NCBI RefSeq assembly: GCF_013407145.1
Contig: NZ_CP026993.1
Location: forward strand, 1,076,590 to 1,140,589
Origin: Nitrosopumilus cobalaminigenes
GTDB taxonomy: Archaea; Thermoproteota; Nitrososphaeria; Nitrososphaerales; Nitrosopumilaceae
Direction of reading: 5' to 3'
DNA length: 64,000 nt
A program made the position numbers and the translations under genes. The first letter of the stretch is position 1; each line of letters opens with the position of its first letter. Below are positions 43,939 through 53,493 of the stretch, in pieces. The notes beneath the pieces are model-generated. The model was not told where the DNA came from. It made no database searches and was given only the letters and a program-made list of their open reading frames with translations.

Positions 43939-44196
43939 ATGGAAATTCACGTATACGACACTTATGTCAAAGCAGCAGATGGTCATACCATGCACTTTGA
44001 TGTAATTACTGGTGAAAAAGACCACGATAAAGCCATCACATATGGTAAAGAATGGTTACAATCCGTCGGTGAAGGAGAAGCAGAGATGACTACAAACGAA
44101 TGTCAATTCTGCCATTCACAAGGAGCACCAGAGCCTGTTGAACAGGCAATTAAGGAAAAAGGCTACTTTATCCAAAAGATGGAAGGCTGTCCTTAA
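43939..44196 (+). CDS. DUF2024 family protein, 85 aa
   Basis: MEIHVYDTYVKAADGHTMHF opens the DUF2024 fold; ECQFCHSQGAPEPVEQAIKE holds a CxxCH that could bind metal. Function unknown. Confidence 0.75.
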   Translation: MEIHVYDTYVKAADGHTMHFDVITGEKDHDKAITYGKEWLQSVGEGEAEMTTNECQFCHSQGAPEPVEQAIKEKGYFIQKMEGCP

Positions 44197-44252
44197 TCAT
44201 TTTTACTTTTTCTTAAAGACATATTTTTTAGATCAATCAATATAGAATTAAC

Positions 44253-44435
44253 ATGTCTGAAAACAAATATTCAAAGTGGACTGTAGAGGGAGATAAGAAA
44301 ACAAAATGGATTTGTGGATGTTTTCAAACATCTGATAACTATTTCAAATTCTGTGAAAAACACACCCCAACTTTACAAAAAGCAATTCAAGCTCAGATTG
44401 ATGAATTGGATATGACATTGATTGTAGAAGAGTAG
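44253..44435 (+). CDS. Small Cys-containing hypothetical protein, 60 aa
   Basis: KWICGCFQTSDNYFKFCEKH supplies CxC...CxxH, a possible zinc site; the helical tail is acidic. No family recognised. Confidence 0.55.
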   Translation: MSENKYSKWTVEGDKKTKWICGCFQTSDNYFKFCEKHTPTLQKAIQAQIDELDMTLIVEE

Positions 44436-44484
44436 AACATTGTCAAGTTCTTATCAAAAAATCAGTGTTATGAGAAATGAATTA

Positions 44485-46542
44485 TTAAATTGCAATAATT
44501 GCGACAAATGCAGATACGAATACGATTGCAATTGTGTTTAGTAATTTGATTACGGTGTTGAGTGCAGGACCTGCAGTATCTTTGTAAGGATCACCAATAA
44601 TATCTCCGACTACTGCAACTTTGTGTACTTCAGAACCTTTCTCTCCTTTCATTTCAACTAGTTTCTTTGCATTATCCCATGCACCACCAGTATTTGCCAA
44701 GTGGTATGCTAGCAAAATTCCAGTGACAACTGAACCCATTAGTAATCCAGCAACTGCTGTTGGACCTAGTAAAATACCTAAAATGATTGGAGAAATGATT
44801 GCTACAAGTGCTGGTTTCCATAGTTCTTTGATTGATGCAACAGTGGCAATATCTACACATTTAGCATAATCAGGTTTTGAGGTTCCTGCAAGTATTCCAT
44901 CATCTGCTTTGAACTGACGTCTTACCTCATCAACCATTTTTCCTGCTGCACGAGATACACCATTGATTAATTGGCCTGTAATGATAAATGGAATCAAACC
45001 ACCAATGAGTAATCCAACAATGATTGCAGGATTTGTTAAACTGTAATCTAAATCTAAAACACCTTCAAACACATGTGCTGCTTCGAATTGGAATGCTTGA
45101 ATCATTGCCAAGGCAGCTAAAGCGGCACTTGCAATTGCAAAGCCTTTGGTGACGGCTTTGGTCGTATTTCCAACTGCATCAATTTCATCAGTGACTTTAC
45201 GATTTTCTTCTCCCATTCCAGTCATCTCAACTATTCCACCTGCATTATCTGCAATTGGACCAAATGCATCAATACTAAGAACAATTCCTGCTAAACTCAA
45301 CATGGCCATTGCAGTCAATGCTGTTCCAAAGATTCCATAAAGTACGGGGTCTGCACCTTCAGGTGCGGCTGCAGATGCAATACTGTAAGATACGATGATT
45401 GCGACAACTAATGCAATCATGAATGGACCTGTTGATTGCATACCTTTGATAATTCCCATCAAAGTTAATGATGCATATCCCCATTTTGCAGAGTCTGCAA
45501 TTTCAATAACGGGTTTTTGTTTGTAACTAGTATAATAATCGGTAATTTTCTGAATAACTGGAACAAGAATTACACCAATAACAGTAGAACCAAATAATGC
45601 ATATGATGCTGCAGAATCTCCAATAAACTGAGTGATGAACACATAGTTTAATCCAATTGCAATTGCAGCTGATACATAGAATGAGCGATTCAGAGGTTTC
45701 ATTACATCAGTGATATTCTTGGAACCTACAATAACAACACCAATGATTGATGCTATCATTCCAGATGAACCAATTAGAATAGGATAAAGGAAAAAGTTTG
45801 GTGCGCCAATTAGTGCTGCAATAAGTAATGCTGCAAGGATTGTTACAATATATGATTCATAAACATCAGAGCCCATTCCTGCTGCATCACCAACATTGTC
45901 TCCCACATTATCTGCAATAGTTGCAGGGTTTCTAGGATCATCTTCTGGAATGTTTGCTTCAACTTTTCCTACCAAGTCAGCACCCATATCTGCTGCCTTT
46001 GTGAAAATACCACCACCAATTCTAATGAATAATGCAATTAGACTAGCTCCAATACCAACACCTGCAATCGTGATTGGATCTGGATAAATCAAATAAAGTC
46101 CAGTAATTGCCAATAGAGCCATTGCTGGAACTGCTAAACCTACTGTTGCTCCACCTCTAAAGGCCATGGCAAATGTCTGTCCAAGACCACTGCCACTAAG
46201 ATTTGCAGCTCTAACTGCGGCTTTTACTGTAATTTTTAATGAAATAATTCCTGCAACTGCTGAAAGTGCTGCACCTACTGCAAATGCAATTCCATTTGAA
46301 GGAGTCAAGAAAATACCAATAATCAAAGATAATGCAATAGCAACTGGAATGATAATTTTCATCTCTCTTTTTAAAAATGCAGAAGCACCTTCTTTGACGG
46401 CGTTGGAAATATCCATCATTTCTTTTGTTCCTGCAGGTTGTTTGACAATCCATGCAACCAAGCCACCTGCAACTAAAAATGATGCAATACCTGCGATAAA
46501 GGGCAGAATTTCAGCTATTTCCATGTTATACTCGGATGCCAA
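44485..46542 (-). CDS. hppA: Membrane H+-translocating pyrophosphatase
   Basis: 685 residues, about 16 helices. Uses PPi hydrolysis to pump protons. DNVGDNVGDAAGMGSDVYES is the PPi/Mg2+-binding motif. In GNTTKAVTKGFAI the Lys marks the K+-independent subfamily, where K+-dependent enzymes have Ala. It complements the soluble Ppa, conserving energy from biosynthetic PPi. Confidence 0.95.
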   Translation of the reverse strand: MASEYNMEIAEILPFIAGIASFLVAGGLVAWIVKQPAGTKEMMDISNAVKEGASAFLKREMKIIIPVAIALSLIIGIFLTPSNGIAFAVGAALSAVAGIISLKITVKAAVRAANLSGSGLGQTFAMAFRGGATVGLAVPAMALLAITGLYLIYPDPITIAGVGIGASLIALFIRIGGGIFTKAADMGADLVGKVEANIPEDDPRNPATIADNVGDNVGDAAGMGSDVYESYIVTILAALLIAALIGAPNFFLYPILIGSSGMIASIIGVVIVGSKNITDVMKPLNRSFYVSAAIAIGLNYVFITQFIGDSAASYALFGSTVIGVILVPVIQKITDYYTSYKQKPVIEIADSAKWGYASLTLMGIIKGMQSTGPFMIALVVAIIVSYSIASAAAPEGADPVLYGIFGTALTAMAMLSLAGIVLSIDAFGPIADNAGGIVEMTGMGEENRKVTDEIDAVGNTTKAVTKGFAIASAALAALAMIQAFQFEAAHVFEGVLDLDYSLTNPAIIVGLLIGGLIPFIITGQLINGVSRAAGKMVDEVRRQFKADDGILAGTSKPDYAKCVDIATVASIKELWKPALVAIISPIILGILLGPTAVAGLLMGSVVTGILLAYHLANTGGAWDNAKKLVEMKGEKGSEVHKVAVVGDIIGDPYKDTAGPALNTVIKLLNTIAIVFVSAFVAIIAI

Positions 46543-46559
46543 ATCCTAGTAAATATAAA

Positions 46560-46937
46560 TCAAATAGCAGAGATCTTGCTTCTTTTTCTATATGGCGGAA
46601 ATGTTTTTCCTCCAAGTCCTCGTCTCACTAGTTTGTTGAATCTTTTCCCATGAGCAAGATATGGGAATCTCATATGGATCAATTCATGAACCAATGTATT
46701 CTCCAGAGTTTTTTCATCAGGAATTTTTCTAACATTGATGAAAACAAGATTGTGTAAAAGATATGAGACTCCATAATACTTGTATGCAGAAGTTCGTCTG
46801 CCCTCAGTCATTTCTTTTGGGGCATCTAATACTTCCTTAGTAGTCAACAGAATTTGCGGTTCAGGAATTGAGAAACGATTTGAGTAAATACCAACTTTTT
46901 CTAAAATTTGTAATTTAAGATCAGGATCTAATTTCAC
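46560..46937 (-). CDS. SprT-like zinc metalloprotease
   Basis: 125 residues. HELIH at 84-88 and His96 (YLAHGKRF) give the HExxH...H zinc site. Basic C-terminus (PPYRKRSKI). SprT-like enzymes in eukaryotes digest DNA-protein crosslinks; this short archaeal version is related but its substrate is not known. Confidence 0.8.
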   Translation of the reverse strand: MKLDPDLKLQILEKVGIYSNRFSIPEPQILLTTKEVLDAPKEMTEGRRTSAYKYYGVSYLLHNLVFINVRKIPDEKTLENTLVHELIHMRFPYLAHGKRFNKLVRRGLGGKTFPPYRKRSKISAI

Positions 46938-47027
46938 AATTAGTAGTATTGGAATCTGTGTTTATCATGAAATGTCAATTCTTGTATGGAATTTGGTGTA
47001 TTTTGATTCGATAAATTATGAATTAAT

Positions 47028-47087
47028 AGGGTCAGAGGTTATGTGGAGTAATCATCAATCATACAGCCACCGTCTCATCACACCCCG
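47028..47087 (-). ncRNA. Candidate C/D box guide RNA
   Basis: On the minus strand: C box GTGATGA (47081-47075), D' CTGT (47066-47063), C' TGATGA (47057-47052), D box CTGA (47035-47032), closed by GGG/CCC ends. About 60 bases, the standard archaeal length. The 16-base guide before D is TTACTCCACATAACCT; the guide before D' is only about 8 bases. Modification target not identified. Confidence 0.55.
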
Positions 47088-47088
47088 A

Positions 47089-47583
47089 TTATTCCATTAA
47101 ATCAAGTAGGCTTTGTGCTTTATTTCTAATTTCGGTAGTAATACTGACTATTACCAGCCCCTCATGTGGTTGACCATACATTACAATAGAATTTTCAGGA
47201 GCATGAACACACACTGGAAGAACTAAAAGATCTTCTTCACCATTAACAAAAATCCTCACTGGAGATTTCATAGTGAACGCCTTTTTGATTGTCGAGACAC
47301 TTTGAGATGTAATTTCAGCTGCAGGATTATCAACAGTCAGTTCAATTGCATTATCTAATTTGGGAGGATCTCTCTTTTCTCGTTTCTCTTGACCATCAAT
47401 AATTTGCAAAGAAGGAATCAGACCAAAATTTATCATTTTTTCTGTAGTTCTATCACCAACCGTAATTAGATACGAATTTTCTGAAAGAAATTTTTGAATA
47501 TCACTTTTTTGGGTTTGATTTTCAGGTAAAAGTATCCCTAAAGGAATTTTCATTTGTTCTCTAAGAGATTCAGGTAATTTCAC
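47089..47583 (-). CDS. dpcK: GTP-dependent dephospho-CoA kinase (DUF359)
   Basis: 164 residues. Last step of coenzyme A synthesis in archaea, phosphorylating dephospho-CoA with GTP. PLGILLPE, YLITVGDRTTEKMINFGLIP, LQIIDGQEKR and VNGEEDLLVLP are the family blocks. Located 11 bases downstream of the Mrp gene, probably in the same transcript. Confidence 0.88.
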   Translation of the reverse strand: MKLPESLREQMKIPLGILLPENQTQKSDIQKFLSENSYLITVGDRTTEKMINFGLIPSLQIIDGQEKREKRDPPKLDNAIELTVDNPAAEITSQSVSTIKKAFTMKSPVRIFVNGEEDLLVLPVCVHAPENSIVMYGQPHEGLVIVSITTEIRNKAQSLLDLME

Positions 47584-47594
47584 AGGAATCGAGA

Positions 47595-48707
47595 TTAATT
47601 TGTGCTGGCCTCTGGTGTTGGTTCTTCACCAGAACTTTCAGATTCCATCTCTTCTTGAAGCTTTGCTGCAATAATACTACATTGTGCTGCAATATTTTTT
47701 GCGCTAACTCTAAATGCTTCAGCACTTGGAGAATCAGGATTTGTAATCATAATTGGTTTACCCAAGTCAGAACCGGCCATGATTCCAGAATTCAATGGAA
47801 TTTCACCTAAGAAAGGCATGTTAAATCGTTCACTAATTTTCTTTGCACCACCTTCACCAAAGATGTAATGTTTGTCATCACAGTTTGGACAAATAAAATG
47901 ACTCATGTTTTCAACAACTCCAATAATTGGAACATTTAGTTTTTCAAACATTGAAACTGCTTTAACTGCAACATCACTTGCTACATCTTGAGGAGTTGTA
48001 ACTACAAGAATTCCTGTGATAGGAATTGTTTGTGCAAGAGTTAATGGGATATCACCAGTTCCAGGAGGTAAGTCTACAATCAAATAATCTAGTTCAGACC
48101 AATTTGTGTCTACTAGAAATTGTTTTAAAATTCCAGATATAATTGGGCCACGATAAATTGCTGCTTGGTTTGATTGATCAGCAAAGAAACCAAATGATAC
48201 AACTTTTAATCCGTTTGAATCAGCTGGCTGTAATTTATTATCTTCAACTTCCATAAAACCATCTTTCATTCCAAGCATTAGTGGAATACTAGGTCCATAG
48301 ATATCTGCATCAAGTAAACCTACTTTAGCTCCAGACTGAGATAATGCAAGAGCCAAGTTTAATGAAACAGTTGATTTGCCGACACCGCCCTTTCCACTTG
48401 CAACACCAATAATGTTTTTGACAGTTTTCATTCCAGTGTCATCATCAAGTGAACGACCTTCCATGACTTTGGCAGTCACATTCAAATCAAAATTCTTCAA
48501 ATCAGATAATTCAGCAACTGCTTTTCTAACATCATCTTCAATTTCGACATTGAAAGGACATGCAGGAGTTGTTAATTCTAAAGTAAATTTGAGATTACCA
48601 TCATTTAGTTCTAAATCTTTAATCATACCCATAGATACGATATCTTTTTTCAAATCAGGATCAATCACGGTACTAAGTTTTTCAAGAACTTGATCGATTC
48701 CAACCAT
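47595..48707 (-). CDS. Mrp/NBP35-family Fe-S cluster carrier ATPase
   Basis: 370 residues. N-terminal MIP18/DUF59 domain (LSTVIDPDLKKDIVSMGMI) then a P-loop domain: GVASGKGGVGKSTVSLNLA from 101 (deviant Walker A), DLPPGTGD and CPNCDD (CxxC). It assembles or carries 4Fe-4S clusters to target proteins such as NadA, encoded nearby. Confidence 0.92.
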   Translation of the reverse strand: MVGIDQVLEKLSTVIDPDLKKDIVSMGMIKDLELNDGNLKFTLELTTPACPFNVEIEDDVRKAVAELSDLKNFDLNVTAKVMEGRSLDDDTGMKTVKNIIGVASGKGGVGKSTVSLNLALALSQSGAKVGLLDADIYGPSIPLMLGMKDGFMEVEDNKLQPADSNGLKVVSFGFFADQSNQAAIYRGPIISGILKQFLVDTNWSELDYLIVDLPPGTGDIPLTLAQTIPITGILVVTTPQDVASDVAVKAVSMFEKLNVPIIGVVENMSHFICPNCDDKHYIFGEGGAKKISERFNMPFLGEIPLNSGIMAGSDLGKPIMITNPDSPSAEAFRVSAKNIAAQCSIIAAKLQEEMESESSGEEPTPEASTN

Positions 48708-48856
48708 TGCGTCAAAAAGTCAGTCTACTTTATTTAAACATAATTCAGACATTTATAGAAATTGGCATTAATTTCAAAAATAAGAAAAAACTTTGGATTT
48801 TCAAGCCTAAAATCACCTAAACATTCATAAATTGAAATTCGAGAAAAACTGTACAT

Positions 48857-49453
48857 TTGTTTTCTATATCTACCCTAGTTGATGTTGTTAGGATTCCTCC
48901 AAGCTTATTTGGAACTACACTCAAAAAGGCTGCAGTAAACATTCTCAAAGAAAAGTACGAGAGTATGATTAATGCAGATTTAGGATATATCATTATGATT
49001 TTAGATGCTAAAGTTGACGAAATGGGAAAGATGATTGCAGGAGACGGTGGAACTTTCCATAAAGTTGAATTTGAAGCATTGACATTTTATCCAAAATTAC
49101 AAGAAATTGTTCAAGGTGAAATTGTAGATATTACTGACTTTGGGGCATTTGTAAGAATTGGTCCAACTGATGCTTTACTGCACTTGTCACAAGTGATGGA
49201 CGATTATCTAAAGAGTGATGTTAAATCTGGAATGATTTTAGCAAATCAAAGTGGTAGAACACTAAAAGTTGGCTCTACACTTCGTGCAAGAATCACTGCA
49301 GTATCATTAGGAAAAGCTGCTGCAATGGGTAAGATTGGAATCACATGTAGACAACCATTCCTTGGTGCAGATGAATGGATTGTAGAAGAAATTAAGAAAG
49401 CCAGTGGTGGCAAAGAAGAGCCAGCAAAGGAAGAAAAAGTAGAGGCAAGTTAG
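48857..49453 (+). CDS. rpo7: RNA polymerase subunit Rpo7 (RpoE')
   Basis: 198 residues. Stalk subunit of archaeal RNA polymerase: N-terminal RNP-like domain and an S1 domain from about 83 (VQGEIVDITDFGAFVRIGP), with a charged tail EEPAKEEKVEAS. TTG start 27 bases after a TATA-like TCATAAATTG. Followed by Spt4, the standard archaeal pair. Confidence 0.93.
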   Translation: MFSISTLVDVVRIPPSLFGTTLKKAAVNILKEKYESMINADLGYIIMILDAKVDEMGKMIAGDGGTFHKVEFEALTFYPKLQEIVQGEIVDITDFGAFVRIGPTDALLHLSQVMDDYLKSDVKSGMILANQSGRTLKVGSTLRARITAVSLGKAAAMGKIGITCRQPFLGADEWIVEEIKKASGGKEEPAKEEKVEAS

Positions 49454-49454
49454 A

Positions 49455-49643
49455 ATGGCACGAGAAATGGCATGCCGCAAATGTAAACATGTAACAACTC
49501 TAAAGGTATGTCCAAATTGTAAATCATCAGACTTGACACCAGATTGGAATGGAGTTGTACTAGTAGTTGATCCAACAAATTCTGAAATCTCAAAAACATT
49601 AGGAATTACTACAAAAGGCAAATACGCAATTAAAGTAACATAA
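49455..49643 (+). CDS. spt4: Transcription elongation factor Spt4 (RpoE'')
   Basis: 62 residues. Zinc ribbon CRKCKHVTTLKVCPNC followed by SDLTPDWNGVVLVVDPTNSE, diagnostic for Spt4. Pairs with Spt5 to keep RNA polymerase processive. Starts 1 base after rpo7 ends. Confidence 0.95.
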   Translation: MAREMACRKCKHVTTLKVCPNCKSSDLTPDWNGVVLVVDPTNSEISKTLGITTKGKYAIKVT

Positions 49644-49678
49644 AATCTTTAAAATCACATTAACATTTCATCATTATA

Positions 49679-50494
49679 TTGACATTCAATTCAAAAAAAC
49701 AATTATCACAATTCCTTGCTGAAGATATTGGTAAAGGAGACATTACCAGTAATTTATTACCCAAGAAAAAAATTTCAGTAAAAATTATCTCAAGAGAAAA
49801 TGCTATTGTTGCAGGTACATCATATGCAAAAGAGATTTTCAAATTAAAAGGGTGCAATGCTAAAATTTTGAAAAAAGATGGTTCAAAAGTAAAACCAAAT
49901 CAAACTATAATGGCAATCACTGGGAATGCAGGGAATATTTTGACATGTGAGAGGACAGCACTTAATCTCTTAACAAGAATGAGTGGGATTGCTACTCAAA
50001 CAAATCAACTTGTTAAAAAAATTCCAAAGAAAACAAAATTGTATGCTACTAGAAAAACAGCCCCAGGATTAAGATATTTTGATAAAGAAGCAGTTGAAAT
50101 CGGTGGAGGTAAAAAGCACAGGCTCACATTAGATGAAATGGTTATGATTAAAGATAATCACATTGCAATTGGAAATTCTCTATTATCTCTGATTAAAAAA
50201 ACAAAGAAAAAACATAGGAAATTTGAAGTGGAAGTTGAAAATACACCAGATGCAGTGTTAGCAGCAGAAGAAGGGGCTACAATAATTATGCTAGATAATT
50301 TTACACCATCTCAAATTAAAAAAACAATTCAAATACTAAAAAATCATAAATTGAGAAACAAAGTCATGCTTGAAGCATCAGGAGGAATTAATTCTAAAAA
50401 TATCACAAAATATGGTCAAACAGGTGTAGATATCATTTCTGTAGGAAGTATTACAAATTCTGTAAAAGGAATTGATATGAGTTTAGAGATTTAA
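49679..50494 (+). CDS. nadC: Nicotinate-nucleotide pyrophosphorylase
   Basis: 271 residues. Forms nicotinate mononucleotide from quinolinate and PRPP. EDIGKGDITSNLL, RKTAPGLRYFDKEAVEIGGG and EVEVEN are conserved family motifs. TTG start, leaderless after TATA-like CTTTAAAATC. Convergent with the TPR gene; nadA and nadX lie just beyond. Confidence 0.95.
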   Translation: MTFNSKKQLSQFLAEDIGKGDITSNLLPKKKISVKIISRENAIVAGTSYAKEIFKLKGCNAKILKKDGSKVKPNQTIMAITGNAGNILTCERTALNLLTRMSGIATQTNQLVKKIPKKTKLYATRKTAPGLRYFDKEAVEIGGGKKHRLTLDEMVMIKDNHIAIGNSLLSLIKKTKKKHRKFEVEVENTPDAVLAAEEGATIIMLDNFTPSQIKKTIQILKNHKLRNKVMLEASGGINSKNITKYGQTGVDIISVGSITNSVKGIDMSLEI

Positions 50495-50880
50495 TTTAAT
50501 TCTTCTAACAAATTTGCTACGGATTTATTTTTTGGATCTATCTCTTTAATTTTGTCACAGCATTGAAGGATTTGTTTATTTTCCCCTAATTTTTGATGAG
50601 AATATGCCTTTAATAATAATACATCAACATCATATGTTCCAATTTCAAGTGCTTTGTCAAAATATGAAATAGCAGTTTTGTATTTTTTTTTCAAATAGTA
50701 AATTCCACCTACAGTAAACAAGACATCATGATTGTTAGGAACTTTTTGTAAATATTCCGTGCCTAATTTTAAAGCCTCAGCATATTTTTTGTCCTTGACT
50801 AGTTTTTTTATTTCCTTTAGTTTTTGGGCATTTTTTTTCTTTTGAGGATCTTTTGGCTCTCTAGAAAACAGTCCAGTCAT
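50491..50880 (-). CDS. TPR-repeat protein, 129 aa
   Basis: About three tetratricopeptide repeats (LKLGTEYLQKVPNNHDVLFT; YKTAISYFDKALEIGTYDVD) after a basic N-terminus. A protein-protein adaptor of unknown partner. Starts 11 bases after nadA ends on the same strand. Confidence 0.75.
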   Translation of the reverse strand: MTGLFSREPKDPQKKKNAQKLKEIKKLVKDKKYAEALKLGTEYLQKVPNNHDVLFTVGGIYYLKKKYKTAISYFDKALEIGTYDVDVLLLKAYSHQKLGENKQILQCCDKIKEIDPKNKSVANLLEELN

Positions 50881-50891
50881 AATTTTATAGA

Positions 50892-51848
50892 TTAGCTTAT
50901 TGCAAGCATTCTATCTATTGCTAAACGGGCTTTATCTGCAATTTCTTTTGGAACTGTTACAATGTTTTTTTCATTTATCAATGCATCATACACTTTTTCA
51001 AGAGTGATCATTTTCATATATTGACATTCTGCTTTTTCAGATGCAGGAATGAAAGTTTTGTCAGGATTTTGTTGTCGCATTCTATACAAGATTCCAGTTT
51101 CGGTTGCAACAACGAAATTTTTTGCTTTAGATTTAGTTACATGATTTAGCATTCCTTCAGTTGAAAGAATTGAGACTTTTTGATCATCATAACTTCCATC
51201 AGCAACATCATACATCATTGGAGTAGTACAACTACATTCAGGATGAATTACAAATTCAGCATCTTTCATTGATTCTAATTTTTTAGTAACATCTTCAGGA
51301 GTAATTCCAGCATGAACATGGCATTCACCAGCCCAGATATGCATATTTTTCCTTCCTGTCATTTTTGCAACATAGGAACCTAGGAACATATCAGGTAAAA
51401 ACAAAATTTCTTTATCTTCAGGAATTGCTTTAACTACATTTACAGCATTTGAAGAAGTGCAACAATAATCCAGTTCTGCTTTAATTTCAGCCGTAGTATT
51501 TACGTATCCAACTGCAATAGCATCAGGATGCTGTTTTTTCCAATTTCTTAATTCATCTACAGTTATTGAATCAGATAATGAACAACCAGCTTCTAAATCT
51601 GGTAGAAGTACTTTTTTCTCAGGACTGATAATTGCGGCAGTTTCTGCCATAAAATTTACACCACAAAAGAGAATTGTTTTTTGTGGAACCGTTGCTGCTT
51701 GTCTAGATAATCCTAATGAATCACCAGTAAAATCAGCTATATCTTGTACATCTGGAATCTGATAATTGTGTGCTAAAATTACCACGTCTTTTTCTTTTTT
51801 GAGTTTCAAAATCTCTTCTTTGAGTTCCGAGGATTGTTGTACGAGCAT
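50892..51848 (-). CDS. nadA: Quinolinate synthase A
   Basis: 318 residues. Condenses iminoaspartate and dihydroxyacetone phosphate to quinolinate with a 4Fe-4S cluster. Cluster-binding Cys in FCGVNFMAETA, GECHVHAGI and HPECSCTTPM; VILAHNYQIPDVQDIADFTG at the N-terminus. A TATA-like CTTTAAATCC lies about 27 bases before the ATG. Confidence 0.95.
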   Translation of the reverse strand: MLVQQSSELKEEILKLKKEKDVVILAHNYQIPDVQDIADFTGDSLGLSRQAATVPQKTILFCGVNFMAETAAIISPEKKVLLPDLEAGCSLSDSITVDELRNWKKQHPDAIAVGYVNTTAEIKAELDYCCTSSNAVNVVKAIPEDKEILFLPDMFLGSYVAKMTGRKNMHIWAGECHVHAGITPEDVTKKLESMKDAEFVIHPECSCTTPMMYDVADGSYDDQKVSILSTEGMLNHVTKSKAKNFVVATETGILYRMRQQNPDKTFIPASEKAECQYMKMITLEKVYDALINEKNIVTVPKEIADKARLAIDRMLAIS

Positions 51849-51924
51849 AAACTATAGAAAATTGATATGGTGGGGATTTAAAGAATGGGAAATAGTCTAT
51901 AATTCTCTGAAAAGTTAGCAAATG

Positions 51925-51939
51925 TGGCAATTATTGCCA
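51925..51939. promoter_or_regulatory. Palindrome upstream of nadA
   Basis: TGGCAATTATTGCCA, two perfect 7-base arms around one base, upstream of the nadA TATA box. Placement suits a regulator of NAD synthesis. It could also be part of the 3' end of nadX. Confidence 0.4.
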
Positions 51940-51941
51940 TA

Positions 51942-52760
51942 TTACGTGCCAATCTGAATATCATTTGAGCAGTATTTTTTCAAGGTCTCAATTGCAGATA
52001 AAATTGCCAATCTACTTGTTTTGGGATTATTTTCATCAGGATAATTTTCAATAGTATATGTCATCTTTCCAAATTTTCCTTCAGCTTCAATATGATGCGT
52101 ATTTTTGTCAGTGTTTGGATCTGCAACTATTTTGACATGAGTTTTTTCACTTCCAATTCCAGTTAAAGAAAGTAATGCTGCTACATTGATGTTTGCAGGG
52201 AATAAAGAAACAGCTTCTTTTGCAATTCCTTCAAAGATCACAGTTGATGAATTAATTTCATCTAAGTTGATTTCAGAGTTTTCAAAAAACTTGGCGCCTT
52301 TTAATGAACGAGGGTGTTTTGTAGTAGTTATAGAAATGGATTCTAATTCACCCTTGACTGATTTAATTCCATCAAGACCTGCAATTGCACCGGAGGGGAG
52401 ATAGATTGTTTTTTTAAAATCCTTACAAGCATCAGATAAAATGTCATAAATTGATTCATCTAACAATGCTCCAACACTCATTATCATCAGATCTTTTTTG
52501 TTTTGCAAAACACTTAATCCTGCATCCCTTACAGCATCTTGAGATGCAGCTTCTACAACAATATCAATAGGATTAGAGGATAGTAAGTGGGAATTTTCAA
52601 CAATTTCAGGTTTGTGTGTTAATTTTTCAACTAATAATTTGGATTTTTCTTTTGAATCATCAAACACGTGTGTGAGGGTTGCAGGAACTTTTCCAGAATC
52701 AATTGCAAGTGCAATTTGAGTTCCCATAGCACCACATCCTAACAAACCTATTCTTTTCAA
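51942..52760 (-). CDS. nadX: Aspartate dehydrogenase
   Basis: 272 residues. NAD(P)-dependent oxidation of L-aspartate to iminoaspartate, the substrate for NadA, replacing NadB. Rossmann GLLGCGAMGTQIALAID at the N-terminus; SGAIAGLDG and ENYPDENNPKTSRLAILSAI are family motifs. Upstream of nadA on the same strand. Confidence 0.93.
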   Translation of the reverse strand: MKRIGLLGCGAMGTQIALAIDSGKVPATLTHVFDDSKEKSKLLVEKLTHKPEIVENSHLLSSNPIDIVVEAASQDAVRDAGLSVLQNKKDLMIMSVGALLDESIYDILSDACKDFKKTIYLPSGAIAGLDGIKSVKGELESISITTTKHPRSLKGAKFFENSEINLDEINSSTVIFEGIAKEAVSLFPANINVAALLSLTGIGSEKTHVKIVADPNTDKNTHHIEAEGKFGKMTYTIENYPDENNPKTSRLAILSAIETLKKYCSNDIQIGT

Positions 52761-52783
52761 CTAGACATTCTAGAAGTTATCAC

Positions 52784-53365
52784 TTAATTAATTCTAGGCA
52801 AAGAGTTTCCAAATGAGAATTTATGAGTAAAGTAAACCAAGCCTAGAATTGTAATACCTAAAATCAAAACAGAGTAGGCTCCAAATTCAGGAATTACTCT
52901 AGTTCCAATGATTTCAATATTTTTTGTATCTTCAGAAATAACAAAACCTACGACATAGTCATTAGGAAACTTCATCAGATCATATCTTGTATCAACTCCA
53001 TCAACCAACACTTTGAATTTCTCACCATCAGCATACAGAACATCTTCAGGAGTTCTCACCCAAAAATCAGTTTTTTCAGGAACATCTTCCATTACAATTT
53101 CAATAGATTTTCTTTCCTCATTGATATTCATCGAAGACAAAATTGGATATTGTTCATCAGAGCCCATAGAGTCCAAACTACCACGATATCCATAATAGAT
53201 ATCATATGATTTCTCATCAAATGTGAAAGTGACTTTTTTAGATTCTATTTGAGAAATATCAAGATATTGTGCATATGCTTCAGAGTTAAAGATGTGTTCA
53301 GCAAAAACAAAACTAGATGTTGGAATTATTAAAAGTAAAAATATTGCAAGTGAGATTTTGATCAT
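52784..53365 (-). CDS. Surface protein with PEFG-type C-terminal anchor
   Basis: Signal peptide (MIKISLAIFLLLIIPTSSFV), a beta domain, then PEFGAYSVLILGITILGLVY and a short basic end, matching the PEFG-CTERM arrangement of thaumarchaeal exported proteins processed by a sortase-like enzyme. ATG 53365 is chosen because TTATATT lies about 26 bases upstream; ATG 53374 is also possible. Its domain resembles the protein at 62188-62745. Confidence 0.75.
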   Translation of the reverse strand: MIKISLAIFLLLIIPTSSFVFAEHIFNSEAYAQYLDISQIESKKVTFTFDEKSYDIYYGYRGSLDSMGSDEQYPILSSMNINEERKSIEIVMEDVPEKTDFWVRTPEDVLYADGEKFKVLVDGVDTRYDLMKFPNDYVVGFVISEDTKNIEIIGTRVIPEFGAYSVLILGITILGLVYFTHKFSFGNSLPRIN

Positions 53366-53493
53366 CAATAACATAGTTAATTTCTCAAATATAACCAAGT
53401 ATCAGATTCTCAAGATTGGTTATCCAGAGATATCAGAATTTTTACGATTAATTCATCCTCAATACTTTTAAGAAAAAAATTCAAAGAATATCA

